Source of the DNA: Notospermus geniculatus
Taxonomy: Eukaryota; Nemertea; Pilidiophora; Heteronemertea; Lineidae
Assembly: GCA_002633025.1 (NCBI GenBank)
Contig: NMRB01000392.1
Location: forward strand, 268,539 to 332,538
Direction of reading: 5' to 3'
DNA: 64,000 nucleotides
The notes beneath the pieces were generated by a model, which saw nothing but the letters and a program-made list of their open reading frames with translations, was not told where the DNA came from and did no database searches. The position numbers were made by a program, and so were the translations under genes. Numbering within the stretch: the first letter of the stretch is position 1; every line of letters starts with the position of its first letter. Shown here one piece after another: positions 1 to 11,145 of the stretch.

Positions 1-572
1 GTATAGGAATTCACACTTGCCTTAATTTATTAATCTCTTTTCTTTCAGCTCAACCAGCCATCCATTTATTACAGACACCCTTTCAGGTCCAGCAACCTTG
101 TGGGGCTTGGACCCTATTCATTTCTTAATTGCTCACTCATCTTGTTTGCAGGGATATTTAGATCTACTTCAGGGACTCAGCTGAGTCTATTCTAGAGTCT
201 TGTACTGTTAAGTGCCAGCCTGAAGAAGACCCCGGTTGGGGTCGAAAATTTGCAAAATCTGGAAGTTGACTTCCTGTTTATTACTCACTAATGTCAAACA
301 GATTAGCGGGCCAAAGCATCAGCATTACCGGCCCCGCTATACATAGTAAAGAGAAGAGAACAAACAATCCATACAATTGGCAGAAAAGGACAGATATAGA
401 GACATTCAATAATCGGAATCGGCGTCAGACATCTTTATCAAACAGGCCTATGTGCCACGTATCAATTTTGAAGGTAAACACCGCCCGCGATTATACGCCC
501 CAGTGGGAACAGCTTACTTAATCTGTGCCGCTGAGGCTTGCCGTCGCGGGAAATCGCGCTGTTTTTTGCATG
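1..572. other. No gene recognised; short hairpin
   Basis: I see no convincing coding exon here. The open frame at 291-521 has no recognisable motif. A perfect 6-bp hairpin GACCCCGGTTGGGGTC lies at 228-243, just after CTGAAGAA. That arrangement is common near the 3' ends of some retroelements, but I cannot prove it here. Confidence 0.4.
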
Positions 573-1227
573 CACTCTAAAAACTGAAGTGTTAGATTCT
601 CACACTTATGGAGTGTTGGACTTGCTCCAACACTACGTGGAGGAAAGTGTCACCATCACACTTTAAAGAGTTGTTGATTGCAACACTTCGAAGTGGTGCC
701 TTACACTTGAAACCGAGCTTGAAACACTTGGGACCGCCCCACCACTTATGAGTGATGTAATACACTGAAAGTGTTGGAATAGGACCGTCCCACCACTTAC
801 GAGTGATGTAATACACTGAAAGTGTTGGAATAGGATTAAAGTGTTGTTTTAACACTTTCTAAGAATACCACTATAACTTTTAAAGTATTCCTGCCTAGCA
901 GTTTCCAAGGAGATCACTAGCTACTTATACGACTGAATAGGGCTACAGAGCCAAGGAAATCGTCCAAAATAAAAAAAAAGTTCACGGCATGAATGATTCT
1001 CCGGGTGCGTTAGGTGTGGGCCCACAGTGGAATGGGTCACTTGACAAGTGACCATGATCACTTCCACAGTGGAACGGGTCACTTCACAAGTGACTTGCAA
1101 CACTTCGTTGGTGAACAGCTAAGAAAGTGTTGAATCAACACCATAAGAGCAGTCACTCACAGCCCTCTTGGAAAGTGTTGATTTTAACTCCTCAGGTGTT
1201 GATTTCACCACTTCAGTTTTTAGAGTG
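573..1227. mobile_element. Non-autonomous TIR element (MITE)
   Basis: CACTCTAAAAACTGAAGTG at 573-591 is repeated in inverted orientation at 1209-1227, a perfect 19-bp terminal inverted repeat. Weaker inverted similarity (CGCG...TTTTGC) continues outside it. The interior is built from short inverted and direct copies of AACACTTT, CCACAGTGGAA and GGGTCACTTNACAAGTGACC, and has no coding frame of note. No target duplication could be fixed. Confidence 0.6.
731..832. repeat. Two-unit tandem repeat, period 51 bp
   Basis: Two consecutive 51-bp copies, 731-781 and 782-832, each start GGACCG(C/T)CCCACCACTTA and end GTGTTGGAATA. They differ at very few positions, so the duplication is recent. They lie inside the TIR element at 573-1227. 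Confidence 0.85.
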
Positions 1228-1380
1228 TAGCGGCAAAACGCGTCAGTGGGTTTAGGCCTTTACAACTGTCAGCTTGAACTTGGCTTTGAACAGTCCTATA
1301 AGCACATACTCTCATGTGATTCATTGAACATGTTCCAAATCTTTTGGCAATTATGAAATAAACTCTGATTAAGTCATAGC

Positions 1381-1525
1381 TCTAACGATAGTGCTGCCAT
1401 CTGGAACAATTCTCGTGCTCAGAGACTCAGTCGATATACCAATGGCTGCAAATGGCTGATGTACATGCTGCCCAAATAAAGCTATCACATATCTGTTTAA
1501 TCCTTCTCATTGCCCCTCTGTTACA
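1381..1525 (+). repeat. 5' LTR of Gypsy element
   Basis: 145 bp, nearly identical to 6123-6267. It contains CCCAAATAAAGC, a likely polyadenylation signal. The first bases read TCTAACG where the 3' copy has TGTAACG. Target duplication ATAGC lies immediately outside at 1376-1380. Confidence 0.95.
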
Positions 1526-1539
1526 TGGTGTCAGAAGTG
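1526..1539 (+). promoter_or_regulatory. Primer-binding site (tRNA-Leu)
   Basis: TGGTGTCAGAAGTG begins directly after the LTR. It is complementary to the 3' end of animal tRNA-Leu(CAA), ...CACTTCTGACA plus CCA. It would prime minus-strand DNA synthesis. Confidence 0.85.
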
Positions 1540-1558
1540 TTAACAAAGTCAAAGGACA

Positions 1559-3065
1559 ATGAACTCAGCCTTTCGGAAACCAGGTGAGCTGAAGCTGTCA
1601 GGAAATGTCAGCGAAAATTGGAAACGATTCAAGCAGGAATTCGAGATATTCCTCGTGGCAGCTGACCTCCATTCAAAACCTGACAAACGTAAGGTCAACG
1701 TATTGCTGAACCTGGTCGGCCCCGAAGGTTTAGCTGTGTACAATACGTTCACGTGGGCTGCTGCAGGTGATGACATAAAGTTAGACCAGGTGTTCGAGAA
1801 GTTTCATGCATACTGCAATCCTGTGAAAAACGAGACATTTGAGAGACATGTGTTCAAAAGCCGTGTGCAGAAAGCTGAGGAATCGATTGATCAATTTGTT
1901 ACGGACCTCCGACGGCTGTCAGTCTGGAATGGTGATTTGCGAGATTCACTGATCAGGGACCAGCTAGTATCCGGTGTTTGGGATGCTGAGGTTAAGGAAC
2001 GCTTGCTGCGGGAGCCCGACCTGACGCTAGGTGGCGCGGAGACGATCTGTAGAGCAGCTGAAGCAAGTAAGCAGCAGGTGAAGGATTTGAATGTTGGAGC
2101 GAGTTCGGTTGGGGATGCTGGTGCAGGAAAAGCGGATGCAGAGGTCCATGTGGTCCATCGTGGAGTCCGTGGATCACGGCGAGGAGGCTATCGTGGAGCT
2201 CCTCGAGGGAAACGGTTTACTTCGTCGACGGGAAGAGCTGAGAAGAAAGGTGCTACACCATCTGATGAAAAGTGCACCCGTTGTGGATTTACGTATCATA
2301 AATTCGGGAAGTGTCCAGCGTTGGACAAGGAATGTTCAAAATGCGGTAAGCAAGGTCACTTCGCGGCCTGCTGTCGTGCAACACGGCCGAGTCCGCAAGC
2401 AAAGGACTGTCATTTTCTAGCAGCTGACTCTGAGATTTATGAAGACTTTGGCGAAACACAGGATGATAACGGGCTGTTTATCGATTCAATCGTGTCAGAT
2501 AATCGTCGGAAGCCGAATCAGTGGCAGGTGGATGTCGCGATCCATGGACAACCCGTATCGTTTAAGATTGATACGGGCGCGGAAATCAACTGCATCTCGA
2601 AGGAGTTGTGTACCGAACTCGGAATGACTATGTTGGAACCATCTGAAATGCGACTTATTGGGTATTTCGGGCAACGGCGCCGCCCACTAGGCCAGGTCGC
2701 ACTTGATTTGATGTATAAGGATAAGATTTATCCAACTGTGTGCCATGTGATCGACGGTGTGGTTGCAGTGAAACCGGTCTTGGGATTGACAACGTGTCTG
2801 GAAATGAACTTGATAAAGCGGGTCTACGCCTTGACCGAGGAAAACAACATCTTGGAGGAATATGCCGACGTGTTCAAAGGACTAGGCTGTTTGAAGACAG
2901 AATACGATTTGAAGATTGACCCTTCGGTACCCCCTCTGGTGCACCCCCCTCGCCGTGTGCCTTATGCACTCAGGGATCGACTCAAGGCTCAACTACGACG
3001 GATGCAGAACGAAGGAATAATTCAGAAGGTGGAAGAACCAAGCGACTGGGTGAATTCAATGGTGT
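1559..3065 (+). pseudogene. gag and protease part of Gypsy gag-pol, frameshifted
   Basis: The ATG at 1559 is the first after the primer site. The frame encodes a Gag-like N-terminus, then a basic Gly/Arg stretch (about residues 205-225). Two zinc knuckles of the C-x2-C-x4-H-x4-C type follow (about residues 239-268; C-TR-C...H...C and C-SK-C...H...C). An aspartic protease with the active-site triplet DTGA lies near residue 340. The start of reverse transcriptase follows (GIIQKVEEPSDWVNSMV). At about 3058-3066 the conserved protein continues in another frame, so the frame in use ends early at 3100. Gag packages RNA and the protease would cleave the polyprotein. Confidence 0.9.
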
Positions 3066-4180
3066 CAAAAATCAAATGGAACGTTACGGGTTTGTATTGA
3101 TCCGAAGGATTTAAATAGAGCTATATTGAGAGAACATTACCCTATGAAGTCATTGGAGCAAGTTGTTAGCAAACTTGCTGGAGCGAAGTATTTCAGTGTG
3201 CTGGACGCCGGGCAGGCATACTACCAGGTACCAATGAGTGAACGCAGTACCAAGTTGCTCGCGTTCAACACCCAATTTGGGAGGTTTCGGTTTAATCGGC
3301 ATGCCATTTGGTATCAAATCCGCACCGGAAGTGTGGCAACGTATCGCATCACATATGTTCGATGACCTGGATGGCGTAGAGGTCATCATGGACGACATTC
3401 TAGTGTGGGGCGCAACGATGCAGGAGCATAATGAGAGACTGAGAAGGGTGCTGGAACGGGTTCGTAAGCATAACCTCACTCTAAATCGTGATAAGTGTAG
3501 AGTAGGAGTAACCTCTGTAGCCTACATGGGAAGCAACCTGTCAGCGGAAGGGCTGCGCGTAACCGACAGTCGAGTGGCTGCCATATCGAACTTCGCGGAA
3601 CCAGAGAATAAGACTGAACTGTTGAGATTTCTAGGTATGGTCAATTTTGTGGGCAAATTCATCCCAAATTTGTCCCAGAGGAGTCAGCCGCTGCGTGAGC
3701 TGTTGAAGAATGATGTCTGTTGGCATTGGGATGCGCGGCACGCTCAGTGCATGAGAGACTTGAAATGAGCATTGACCAAAGCCCCGGTGTTGGCGTTCTT
3801 CAAGGAGCAGGTGACATTGTCCGTTGACGCATCACTGAAAGGACTAGGAGCATGTGTGTTGCAGCATAATCGACCAGTGGCGTATGCTTCGCGTGTGCTT
3901 AACCCCGCAGAGGCCAACTATGCGAATATTGAGCGGGAGATGCTCGCAGTGGTATGGGGATGCGAGAACTTCCACGAGTATCTCTATGGACAACCCGACG
4001 TGATAGTAGAGAGTGATCATAAACCGTTGGAAGCATTGTGGAGCAAGCCAGTGGCATCGGCGCCACCACGGATCCAACGATGGTTACTGCGCTTGCAGAA
4101 GTATGACATTAGAATCAAATATGTCCGCGGACCCGACATGCATATCGCTGATGCTCTAAGCCGCGCACCAGTAGGACTAT
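3066..4180 (+). pseudogene. Reverse transcriptase and RNase H of Gypsy pol, broken
   Basis: After the first frameshift the RT core resumes with CIDPKDLN and YFSVLDAGQAYYQ. About position 3295-3301 a one-base change shifts the frame again, within the MPFGIKSAPEVW block. The catalytic box reads IMDDIL (about 3388-3405). An in-frame TGA at 3766-3768 separates RT from RNase H. The RNase H part shows LSVDASLKGLGA and ends with HIADALSRAP. The two frameshifts and the stop preclude a functional polyprotein. Coordinates of the breaks are good to a few bases. Confidence 0.9.
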
Positions 4181-5857
4181 CGGAGAACATGAACGACATA
4201 CACCACGTGGTCCATACGATTGAGAATCTGCCTATCACTCCGGGTAGATTGGCAGAATTCAGAAGTGCTACGGACGCCGATGAAACGTTGGACAAGCTCA
4301 AACGCGTGGTGCAGCTAGGATGGCCTGCAAAACGTGATCAAGTGGATCCGGGTCTTCGGCCATATTGGCCATTTCAGGAAGAGATTACAGTCCAGGATGG
4401 GCTTATCCTCAAACAGGACAGACTGATTGTGCCATCTAAGCTAAGGCCTGAAATGCGCAAAATGATTCATAGTAGCCACCTGGGAGTGGAAAAGTGCCAG
4501 CGCCGTGCCCGGGACTTGTTTTATTGGCCAGGAATGAATGCGGAGATCAAAGACCTAGTTGGAAACTGTCCTATCTGTTTGGAATTTTGTAACAGGCAAG
4601 CGAAGGAACCCCTGTTACCACACCAGATTCCCAGTCGACCGTGGGAGAAGTTGGCTTCAGACCTCTTCGAGATTGATGGTGTGCCCTACGTGTTTTTGGT
4701 GGACTACTTCTCCAAGTTCGTGGAATATACGGAGCTGACGGACACACTGAGTTCAACAGTGATCAAATGGATGAAAGAACAATTCCAACGTCATGGCATA
4801 CCAGAGACTGTGTTCTCGGATAACGGCCCTCAGTATAGCAGTGATGAGTGCGCACAATTCGCAAAAGAGTATCAGTTTCAACATGACACTTCATCGCCGT
4901 TATATCCAAGGAGTAATGGAATGGCAAAACGGGCCGTGCAGGCAATTAAAGGAGCTGGACGTCCAAGTTGTAAACACGATATTCACTAGTCTCGGTCACC
5001 CAGCCGAATCTGAGGATCGAACGTTTGTGTCGCAGTGCCTGCGGAACGAAACGGTTGGCTGCGCGAGACTACATGTTCACTTCAGTACATATCACCGATA
5101 ATAGGTGGCAGCACATCGTGAATAGAGAACCAGTGAGTGGTTGAGTGAGTTGCATTGGACCGGGCACCAGTCTAACGATCACGGGGCGCTACTGGTGCTG
5201 CCACCTTCACGAAGGGATAAAACTAGTTTGCTGGCCAGTGTTTGTAAACAAACCAGTTTGTTTACAACTTGGACGTCGAGCTCCTTTAAAAGGCTACTAA
5301 AGAAAGCACGCCGCGCGGGTGAAGATCCACATATTGCCATCTTGGAATGGAGGAACACACCAGTGGATGGACTGGGTGGCTCGCCAGCCCAGGTATTAAT
5401 GGGTCGTCGGACACGCACGCTGCTGCCGATTTCGGATAACTTGCTCAAGCCTGCACCTGTTTTCGAGGGAGTGCGTGAACGGTTGGCGGAGTGCCAGCGG
5501 AAGCAAAAATTGTATCACGACCAGGGAGCACAAGCGTTGCAACCATTGGATCCTGGAGACGTTGTTAGGCTCCACAACGGTAAAACGTGGCAGCCAGCTC
5601 AAGTGCGCGACCGGCTGCCACAACCAAGGTTGTATCTGGTGGAACAGAATGGGAGGCTGTACCGTAGAAATAGGCAGGCTTTGATGAGCACTCCGGAACC
5701 ACCTCCGCCTCAGGTGAGACCAACCCTAGACAGCCCAGCAGTTCAACCACGCATCATAGCGGAGTCGCAACCGCAGCCGGTTCAACAGACTGCGGTTACT
5801 CGGTGTGGGCGAACGGTTAACCCGCCAAGTTATTTGAAGGACTATGTCACAAACTAG
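4181..5857 (+). pseudogene. Integrase and C-terminus of Gypsy pol, interrupted
   Basis: An HHCC zinc-binding N-domain (IHSSHLG ... CPICLEFC) precedes the integrase core. The first two catalytic acidic residues are visible in SDLFEIDG and FSDNGPQY. The third position reads SNGMAKRAVQ: a lysine stands where this family has the catalytic glutamate, so the enzyme would be dead even if translated. Just after it the coding sequence is split by the MITE at 4950-5285. It continues in another frame from about 5290 to the TAG at 5855, ending in a Pro/Gln-rich tail without a chromodomain. Removing the insertion and one TTAA would restore phase, so the MITE arrived in an open frame. Confidence 0.9.
4950..5285. 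mobile_element. MITE nested in the Gypsy integrase, TTAA target
   Basis: A 336-bp insertion with 27-bp inverted ends: AGGAGCTGGACGTCCAAGTT... at 4950-4976 and its complement at 5259-5285, one mismatch. It is flanked by TTAA at 4946-4949 and 5286-5289. No coding capacity. TTAA targets are typical of piggyBac-like elements, but these ends are not a piggyBac signature I can name. Confidence 0.9.
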
Positions 5858-6112
5858 GCTAATCCGTGGACTTGCCGTGAAGCAGGGCTCTTATTGAGTG
5901 AGGACACTGTTTGGAAAATAATTCATGTAATTCATTTGTGGATGCACCGGCTTACTAGAATTTCAGTGTATTATTGGTGCCAGGTTTTAAGTTGGATTAT
6001 TCGTGTCAATGCCATCATCACATTGTATGGAGTTGTCACCTGTAATTGAACGTTTCATTTTTCAGTCTTGGACAATTAGAGTATTACAAAGTTTCGTTTG
6101 GACTTTAGCTTC

Positions 6113-6122
6113 AAAAGGGGGA
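6113..6122 (+). promoter_or_regulatory. Polypurine tract
   Basis: AAAAGGGGGA ends exactly at the first base of the 3' LTR. In LTR retroelements this tract primes plus-strand DNA synthesis. Confidence 0.8.
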
Positions 6123-6267
6123 TGTAACGATAGTGCTGCCATCTGGAACAATTCTCGTGCTCAGAGACTCAGTCGATATACCAATGGCTGCAAATGTCTG
6201 ATGTATATGCTGCCCAAATAAAGCTATCACATATCTGTTCAATCCTTCTCATTGCCCCTCTGTTACA
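6123..6267 (+). repeat. 3' LTR of Gypsy element
   Basis: 145 bp, TGTAACGATAG...CTGTTACA, nearly identical to the 5' LTR. The few differences give an age estimate if counted by alignment. ATAGC follows at 6268-6272. Confidence 0.95.
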
Positions 6268-6337
6268 ATAGCTTGTGCAATAATTGATAACAGTGAAATT
6301 CGAAGTCATCATTTGTGCAATCAATCATTCAAAGCTC

Positions 6338-6862
6338 TAAAGCCTAGTCTACACTACCCGAGAATGCATCGCCGATGGACCCCGGACCGCGAACACAGGT
6401 TATTCGCGGTGACCCACCTGTGTTCGCGGTGTGACCGCGAATACCCGCGAACGTGTCTTCACCTGATGAGTACTTGCGGCTATTCCCTGCCCTCTTATTG
6501 GCTCCCGGCCGGTGACCTCATTCTGATCAACTACATCCGGGTGACCATGCCAGCTGCCACTGACCGCCGATGTCCCCGGGAAGGTGTCTCCAATGTTCGC
6601 GGCCATTCGCGGTATGCCTGCCAACTCGCGGGCGGCGCGATTGCTTCGGGATTTTTTCAACATGTTGGAAACGGCCGCGAATGCCCGGGAACACTCGCGG
6701 GGTGTTCGCGGGCATTTCCATTCGCGGTCATTCACGGTGCCGTGTCTCCACTTGGCCCGCGAATCACTGCCGATCACCACCCGAGTCACCGCGAGTATAC
6801 TCGCGGTGACACTCGCGGTGGTTCGCGGGGACTCGCGGGCCAAGTGGAGACAGGCCTTAAAG
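6338..6862. mobile_element. GC-rich TIR element, CGCGG-rich interior
   Basis: The left end TAAAGCCTAGTCTACACT and right end AGTGGAGACAGGCCTTA are imperfect inverted repeats. The interior is dense in TTCGCGG, CCGCGAA and GCCCGCGA words in both orientations, so nearly every frame is open on both strands. Those frames are composition artefacts. A hAT-type MITE is plausible. The right end coincides with the TTAA target of the next element. Confidence 0.6.
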
Positions 6863-8328
6863 GGACTCTAGAGGGAACCGGCTATTAGGCTACTATGAGT
6901 ACCATTTACCTTCAACCAGCCGGCGCCACTGGTCAAGAGGTCCAGGGCAGAATCGCGGGAAATTCTATAAATAGCTCTGGGGAACCCATGATGATGTCAC
7001 GTCAGCCATGGAATTCCGAGCGTTAAAAATAGATACACCTCATGGAAAAGCTCCACGGTCTGGCGGAACAAACTACTATTATGCAATTAGATTTAGAATG
7101 ATTATCCTATTACATGTACCTCAGAATACTCAGACGTTTATTGTACGCAGTGGTTTGCACAGTTGGGGTGGGACTTGAGCCAAAGGAAAGCTGAAGTTGA
7201 CTTTTCTCAGTGCTTCGAGCACAGGGAAAGTCTATGAAAGGATATGAAATTTTGAGTGGGTCAACTAGGGAGAGTAGCCCACTACAGGCCAATTTAGTTG
7301 TCAACTAGGCTTAGAAGCGTTTTATGAATATGGCCCCTGAGTGCCAAATAGATTATACAGGAATAAGGGGTTTGAGGAGAAATGGACTAATTGGAAATAT
7401 AAAAAGCTTGGTCAGATTTGTGCATTTGAAGATGTGCAGCGCCCGTCGAATCAGAAAGCACTGCACTGTACACTTCATTAACCGAGTTCTCGGGGGAAAC
7501 TTGACGATAAAGCTTTGTTTTTTCATGGACTCTTTTTTTCCTTGAAGGGCTGAATTTGGGACATGGGTTTCGGAGGGGTGTTCATTGGCGGGAATTTGAG
7601 CAACACCATAGAACGGCATCGTTTGCACCGAACCATGCCCATGTGAAGGGAAAGAATGTCCTAGGAAAAACTGTCCGGGGAACAAAAGATCCTATTGTTA
7701 CATTCTAATCTCTGACAATTGGTTTCTATACGCATGCCGCTTATTCCGTCATTCAACAATAGAAGTGGACACTTTTTACAGGGGGACACTTTTTACTGCT
7801 ACACCCAGTCCATGCAGACCGAACACCGCGCAAATTTCGTGGTGTAAAGGGGATTCAACATCACACAATGCTCAGTATACATGGTAGACATGAATACCCT
7901 CCGTTCAGACACACATAAAAAACACCACAACGGTCGAATTACATCAACCTTGCCATTCAACCATGCAATGACAAGGTTTAATTCCTTATTATAAACATCG
8001 CTAAATCGCCAGCACTACCACACTTCCCAATAAATTGATATTATGTAATGTTAAGAGATTCTCTGGGATTGACCTTTTCTGAGCCCCTCATTAACTTGTG
8101 TCTATTTTTAACGCTCGGAATTCCATGTCTGACGTGATCATGTGTTCCCCAGAGCTATTTATAGAATTTCCCGCGATTCTGCCTTGTGCCTGCGCATGCG
8201 TACTTATACTTTCATACTCGCGCCATCTATCGACAAATTTATAAACTATTATTGCGACCTGCCACCTATGATTGAGATATTGAACTGACGAATATCCGTG
8301 GTATCCGTGAGTTCCCTCTAGAGTCCCT
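6861..8328. mobile_element. TTAA-flanked element with long inverted repeats
   Basis: AGGGACTCTAGAGGGAAC at 6861 is inverted at 8311-8328, and TTAA lies on both sides (6857-6860 and 8329-8332). Inverted similarity extends inward to about 7040 on the left and 8098 on the right. It includes TGGAATTCCGAGCGTTAAAA and a CTATAAATAGCTCTGGGGAA block. The roughly 1-kb interior has no transposase I can recognise; its open frames at 7324-7545 and 7353-7685 lack motifs. A non-autonomous piggyBac-type element is the simplest reading, by target site only. Confidence 0.75.
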
Positions 8329-8547
8329 TTAAGTCTTAATGCCTTAAATGCAATAATTTACAACATTCTAGTCATTATTTGTGCAATCAGATAACTACAT
8401 GTGTAATAACTGACGATATTCAAAACTCTAATTCATTCCTTGTGTAAAGTGCAGGCTACATCATAGTTCTTGTTCTGTACCATTACGTTTGCGCTGTCAC
8501 CAAGAAAAGATGTGCTGAGTTGAGTTCTAGAGATAGAGAATAGAATG

Positions 8548-9455
8548 GTACGTATAACTGTCGCCTCCATTGTTGGTTAGATGGCATCCCAGGAGGTACC
8601 CATTCCTTGGCTTGCTTGTTGACTTCTTCCAGGCAGGCGTCACCACCTTGGTAATGGCCCCACGGAAGATGTTCGGCTCAAGGAAAGGGAATTCAAGGCA
8701 ACTTCTTTGGTTGCTTCTGGCATCTTTTGCAATATGATTTTGTCTCCTGTCACTATTTTGTGGTAGTTTGGATGGTTTCTACCAAAGAAAGATGGGCATC
8801 AGTTTGGTCTTGCCTGCCTGAATTGCCTTTGCATTCCCTTTTTTGACTCCATTTCGGAATAGCATCAAAGCATGCTGAAGTGTTAGGGTAACCTGCTATA
8901 TTAATTTGTAGTTTGGATCATTTACTCTGTCATCGAATTCCCAATATGCCATTACCGATGGCATCTTTCTGCAATGATCCACAAAGGGGATAAGCAACTC
9001 ATCTGTGATGGCTATATACATGTAGATTATCTCCATAATCTGCCACGTCTTGTGGTGATCTGAGCATTTCTTTGCAAATTCCAGGGCCCTTTCTGAAGAA
9101 AAACTGAGGAGCTTTGACACATCCTTTAGGAAAACGTCCCAGCACAACTCAAAGAATTCTTTTGCGCCATTCATTTTCAGAGGTAGTAGTCCCGGTAAAA
9201 GTACATGTATTATCCAATCAAATTCTCGTCCACTGGCAACTTCACAGGTGTGTTCTTCACCTTCGAATATGTCAGAACCGTAGAACGATTCCCCACAAGA
9301 TGAACAGTACAAGACGTTTAGAATGAGTTGCAATACAACATGGTAAATCCCGCCATCACACTCAAGATAGATCCATTCCCTCTGACTCCCCCATAACGTG
9401 AAATGCCCACTTCGCTGCCAATGGAACGCAGAATTTGTGAGAGTGCATGAAAACT
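8548..9455 (-). pseudogene. Pseudogene of an uncharacterised dispersed invertebrate protein family
   Basis: On the minus strand a frame runs from about 9455 without a visible start. It reads GHFTLWGSQREWIYLECDGG, then a CxxC...HTC cluster, then an alpha-helical stretch with SDHHKTWQIMEI. A TAG near 8918 interrupts it in frame. The same frame goes on with LTLQHALMLFRNGVKKGN and then shifts. Later blocks FGRNHPNYHKIVTGDK and EEVNKQAKEWVPPGMPSN appear in other frames. I recognise this block order from unnamed proteins widespread in marine invertebrates, but I cannot give a domain name with confidence. At least one stop and two frameshifts make it a pseudogene. The exon at 45484-45703 has a related block (FAPMFHARNHPKYQ). 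Confidence 0.65.
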
Positions 9456-10400
9456 ACTGGGGTTTATGGCCCGAGTTCAGGATTCACCCCCATCACGTCT
9501 AATTCTGCGGAAATAACCGCGGAACTGCGGAAATATGCATTCCAAAGATTCTCAGTCCATCTCCATTCAAGAGCACACTGCCATGAGTGTTCGACGGCTG
9601 GAAGGTCTATCGTGCTATCGCTCTAACGTTTTTGCTTAATCATAATAGCAGTTCCATGGTCAATAAAGTAAGTATAGGGGCATAAAAATTTCGCCGGGGG
9701 AAATTTGTGAAATAGAATTTTTCAGTCATGTTGGTTTTGCACGAATGATGCTGATATCGCATCTCAGAGCATCTACATTGCCAATATTGTTTTTCGGGGG
9801 GGGGGGGGCGAGAGCGCCCCAAACCAAGAAAACCAAGATATATTTCAAGAACCACAAAATATCAAATATAAAATCTTGAAATTTTGAGATCTCATGAAAA
9901 CGAGATTTAAAAACATTTCTTCAAATAAAGTTTTCAAAACGGTTTTTGATTCATGATAGGTCAAAAACGGAATCAAAATATCTGGAAAAGTAAAAAAGGA
10001 GGTATCTCAAAGTTACGCAGTAACTTGATTAAGTAGGTCGCCTGACTGGCTTTGACAACGAAATTATCACCATTCAATACCCAACATAACTGTAGAAAGT
10101 TTGGTAGTATTTCACCCAGCAGTCGTCGAGAAAATGTTAGATAACATGATTGTTTTCTTACACATTTTGATGGGTGTACATGCATTCGATTTTTTCAAGC
10201 TATTTTTCTCGGCCCCATTGTCGTTTCTTGGATCATCCGATGGCCACGGTGGCAGCAGTGAAAAATGAGGAAACATGCACATACTACGCGTATCTGCGAA
10301 TGATTGGTGGAACAACGAAAAACGGCACAAACCATTTCCCTGTCTTTGAGGGAACAATTGCAAACGGGACTTAGTCATTTGTGAGTATTCGGGGACGTGA
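9456..10400. other. No gene seen; G homopolymer
   Basis: No supported exon. A run of 13 G lies at 9796-9808. Around 9870-9960 the sequence is A/T-rich with short repeats of AAAACGAGATTT type. Confidence 0.5.
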
Positions 10401-11143
10401 GGCCGACGGAAACACTAGCAGATACTACACCTGTCCTCAATCGATGAAACTGGAGTATCGGAGTAAACAATTACTATAGTCGGGTTCAACCTAGAGGTAG
10501 ACCATTGGAATGCAGTTTGTGGTTAGAGTGTGGCAAGAGTGACATAATTACGGCCACATATTATGGCGTAATGAATCAGATGACTGTGCCTAATAATAAA
10601 CATTGGCCAATGGACTGTTGTCAGCCATAAAATCTTGTGGTCAAATTGAATGCTCCATTTCCTCACTTGGCATTCCAATGGTCCACCTCCAGGTTGAACC
10701 AGACTTTAGACTGTTTACTGAAAACATGGAGGTGGATACTACTTGTAACAGTACCTTCCGCCGGCGTTCAGCGTAGATGAAGTGCACTTGTATAGGTCGC
10801 CACACACCTACGCACCTCTCCAAAGAGAAGAGCACAATGATGTATGGCGACATACAACAAGATGTGCGATATATGTATTTAATTGTCTTACACAAAATTC
10901 TTGCAGCGATAGAAGATGATTCTTCCAGAAAGAAATAACCACTCGGTCGTTCGAGAAGCCCACTCACTATCCAGCGGGTATAGGCCCCATCGAGAAGAGT
11001 GACAAGGTCGGTAACGGTCAGGGGAGTGAGATATGTTACGAGACCTTTCGCTTGCAACGTAAGATCACAACGACTGATAGAATGTTTCCGATAATACCAA
11101 TTATGATGCCGATGCCAAAGAAGTATTTACGAGTGAATTGGCA
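10400..11143 (-). pseudogene. Rhodopsin-class GPCR pseudogene
   Basis: Minus-strand sequence parallels the intact receptors at 28357 and 38708. TM1 (FFGIGIIIGIIGNILSVVV) is encoded near 11080-11143, TM2 near 10960-11040, and the TM3 end reads FSLERCVGVWRP. A deletion after the TM1 CKRK block shifts the frame, and LTPLTVTDLVTL replaces the paralogues' LAVAD. After TM4 (MFSVN) the sequence is interrupted at 10706 by a 230-bp MITE. The receptor sequence resumes on the other side (GTAAACAATTACTA), then decays before 10400. The N-terminal end is cut at 11143-11146 by the next repeat. It is the first member of a same-strand receptor array. Confidence 0.85.
10477..10706. mobile_element. MITE inside the receptor pseudogene, TA target
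   Basis: 230 bp, with inverted ends matching over about 35 bp (AGTC-GGTTCAACCT-GAGGT-GACC). TA flanks it at 10475-10476 and 10707-10708. Comparison with the receptor at 39230-39255 shows the pre-insertion sequence, which independently proves the boundaries. Confidence 0.85.
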
Positions 11144-11145
11144 AG

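Larger units (their letters stand above)
1381..6267 (+). mobile_element. Ty3/Gypsy LTR retrotransposon, degenerate (Mag/SURL-like)
   Basis: A complete but inactive LTR retrotransposon of 4,887 bp. Two 145-bp LTRs (1381-1525 and 6123-6267) start TGTAACGATAG, with one mutation in the 5' copy, and end CTGTTACA. The 5-bp direct repeat ATAGC flanks it at 1376-1380 and 6268-6272. A primer-binding site follows the 5' LTR and a purine tract precedes the 3' LTR. The order gag (two CCHC knuckles), protease, reverse transcriptase, RNase H, integrase is that of Metaviridae. The short LTRs and tRNA-Leu primer are consistent with the Mag/SURL lineage; that lineage call is inference. No envelope frame or chromodomain is visible. 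Two frameshifts, an in-frame stop and a nested MITE inactivate it. Confidence 0.95.

Noticed and set aside
6313-6888. Overlapping open frames on both strands (up to 191 codons)
   Set aside because: They come from the CGCGG-rich, stop-poor composition of a TIR element; no motif and no strand preference.
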